From NCBI RefSeq assembly GCF_016278365.1, contig NZ_JADQBZ010000012.1:1-35459 (forward strand): DNA of 35,459 bases, in the 5' to 3' direction. This document shows positions 35,151-35,459 of the stretch, piece after piece. Below the pieces are notes generated by a model. The model searched no databases. It had not been told where the DNA came from and saw only the letters and a list, made by a program, of their open reading frames with translations. Every line of letters starts with the position of its first letter. The stretch's first letter is position 1. This stretch comes from Methanolobus sp. Its GTDB lineage: Archaea; Halobacteriota; Methanosarcinia; Methanosarcinales; Methanosarcinaceae. The translations under genes and the position numbers were made by a program.

Positions 35151-35459
35151 ATGCTCCTAACAATAAAAAGTAAATTAGTAACCACTCAGGAACAACATGA
35201 CCAGTTACTGAGAACAATGGAATCCTTCAATGAAGCATGCAATTACATTTCAGATTTCGCATACCACAAGCAAATATTCAGTAAATACCAATTGCAGAAA
35301 CATCTCTACTATGAGATCAGAGATAAATTCTCATTATCCTCTCAGTTAGATGTCAGGGCACTTGCAAAAGTAGCTGAAAGCTACAAAGTTGACACAAAAG
35401 TACCCCATCAATTCCAACCACGTGGAGCTGTTGTTTACGATCAGAGGATACTATCCATA
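35151..35459 (+). mobile_element. tnpB: TnpB-like IS1341/IS605 OrfB protein, 5' part
   Basis: The ATG at 35151 opens a frame that runs off the window (103 codons seen). It begins MLLTIKSKLVTTQEQHDQLL and continues TMESFNEACNYISDFA, HKQIFSKYQLQKHLYYEIRD, SSQLDVRALAKVAESYK, FQPRGAVVYDQRILS. This is the N-terminal helical and beta-barrel region of TnpB/OrfB proteins, RNA-guided nucleases of IS200/605-type elements. The RuvC catalytic motifs and any guide RNA lie beyond the window. No tnpA is seen upstream, so it is probably an IS1341-type element. Confidence 0.85.

Overview
The window is archaeal and fits a cytochrome-containing methanogen of the Methanosarcinaceae (Methanolobus, Methanomethylovorans or a relative; genus not resolved). 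The evidence is CDP-archaeol synthase, an archaeal cis-prenyltransferase, DUF2551, DUF2769 and DUF2173 proteins, a split CcmF, an archaeal-type secretion ATPase with a FlaJ/TadC protein, TATA promoters (several placed for leaderless mRNAs), and genes usually traced to bacteria (xseAB, uvrA). Database searches were not possible; functions come from motifs and family recall.

Layout. Positions 1-55 are the 3' part of a tRNA-Leu(GAG). 0.1-3.5 kb: cis-prenyltransferase, DUF2551 protein, a radical SAM protein divergent from a 2[4Fe-4S] ferredoxin, and a flavin-reductase-like protein. 3.6-8.1 kb: a two-gene type IV pilus/secretion operon (859-aa ATPase, then membrane protein). 8.3-10.7 kb: xseA, xseB and a SAM methyltransferase. 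10.7-12.7 kb: CcmF as two ORFs, C-terminal half first. 12.8-16.5 kb: carS, pyrE, purD and argF. A tRNA-Leu(CAG) follows at 16.52 kb.

16.6-20.0 kb is an AT-rich island directly downstream of that tRNA. It holds five small or unfamiliar genes: two two-TM proteins, a 461-aa protein with an eight-cysteine FYVE/RING-like finger, a zinc ribbon, one TM helix and a transglutaminase-like domain, a 58-aa protein sharing the N-terminal sequence tag of the 461-aa protein, and an 80-aa polar protein. This is the part of the window most likely to hold an undescribed system.

20.0-31.3 kb returns to ordinary composition: iron-sulfur flavoprotein, zinc alcohol dehydrogenase with an internal 49-residue duplication, DUF421 membrane protein, a frameshifted DUF3795-like pseudogene, ferredoxin-nitroreductase fusion, circularly permuted GTPase, DUF2769 protein, class I glutamine amidotransferase, PHP phosphoesterase, amt-glnK, purB and rubrerythrin. 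31.6-35.0 kb: a DUF2173 protein and uvrA. The window ends inside a TnpB-like (IS1341/IS605 OrfB) gene.

A recurring oddity is that three recognisable genes (zinc dehydrogenase, PHP protein, rubrerythrin) have an ATA codon where their family begins with Met, each 5-6 nt behind a good Shine-Dalgarno sequence. In rubrerythrin no ATG, GTG or TTG can supply the complete di-iron site. This points to AUA initiation, or to lost start codons, in this genome.
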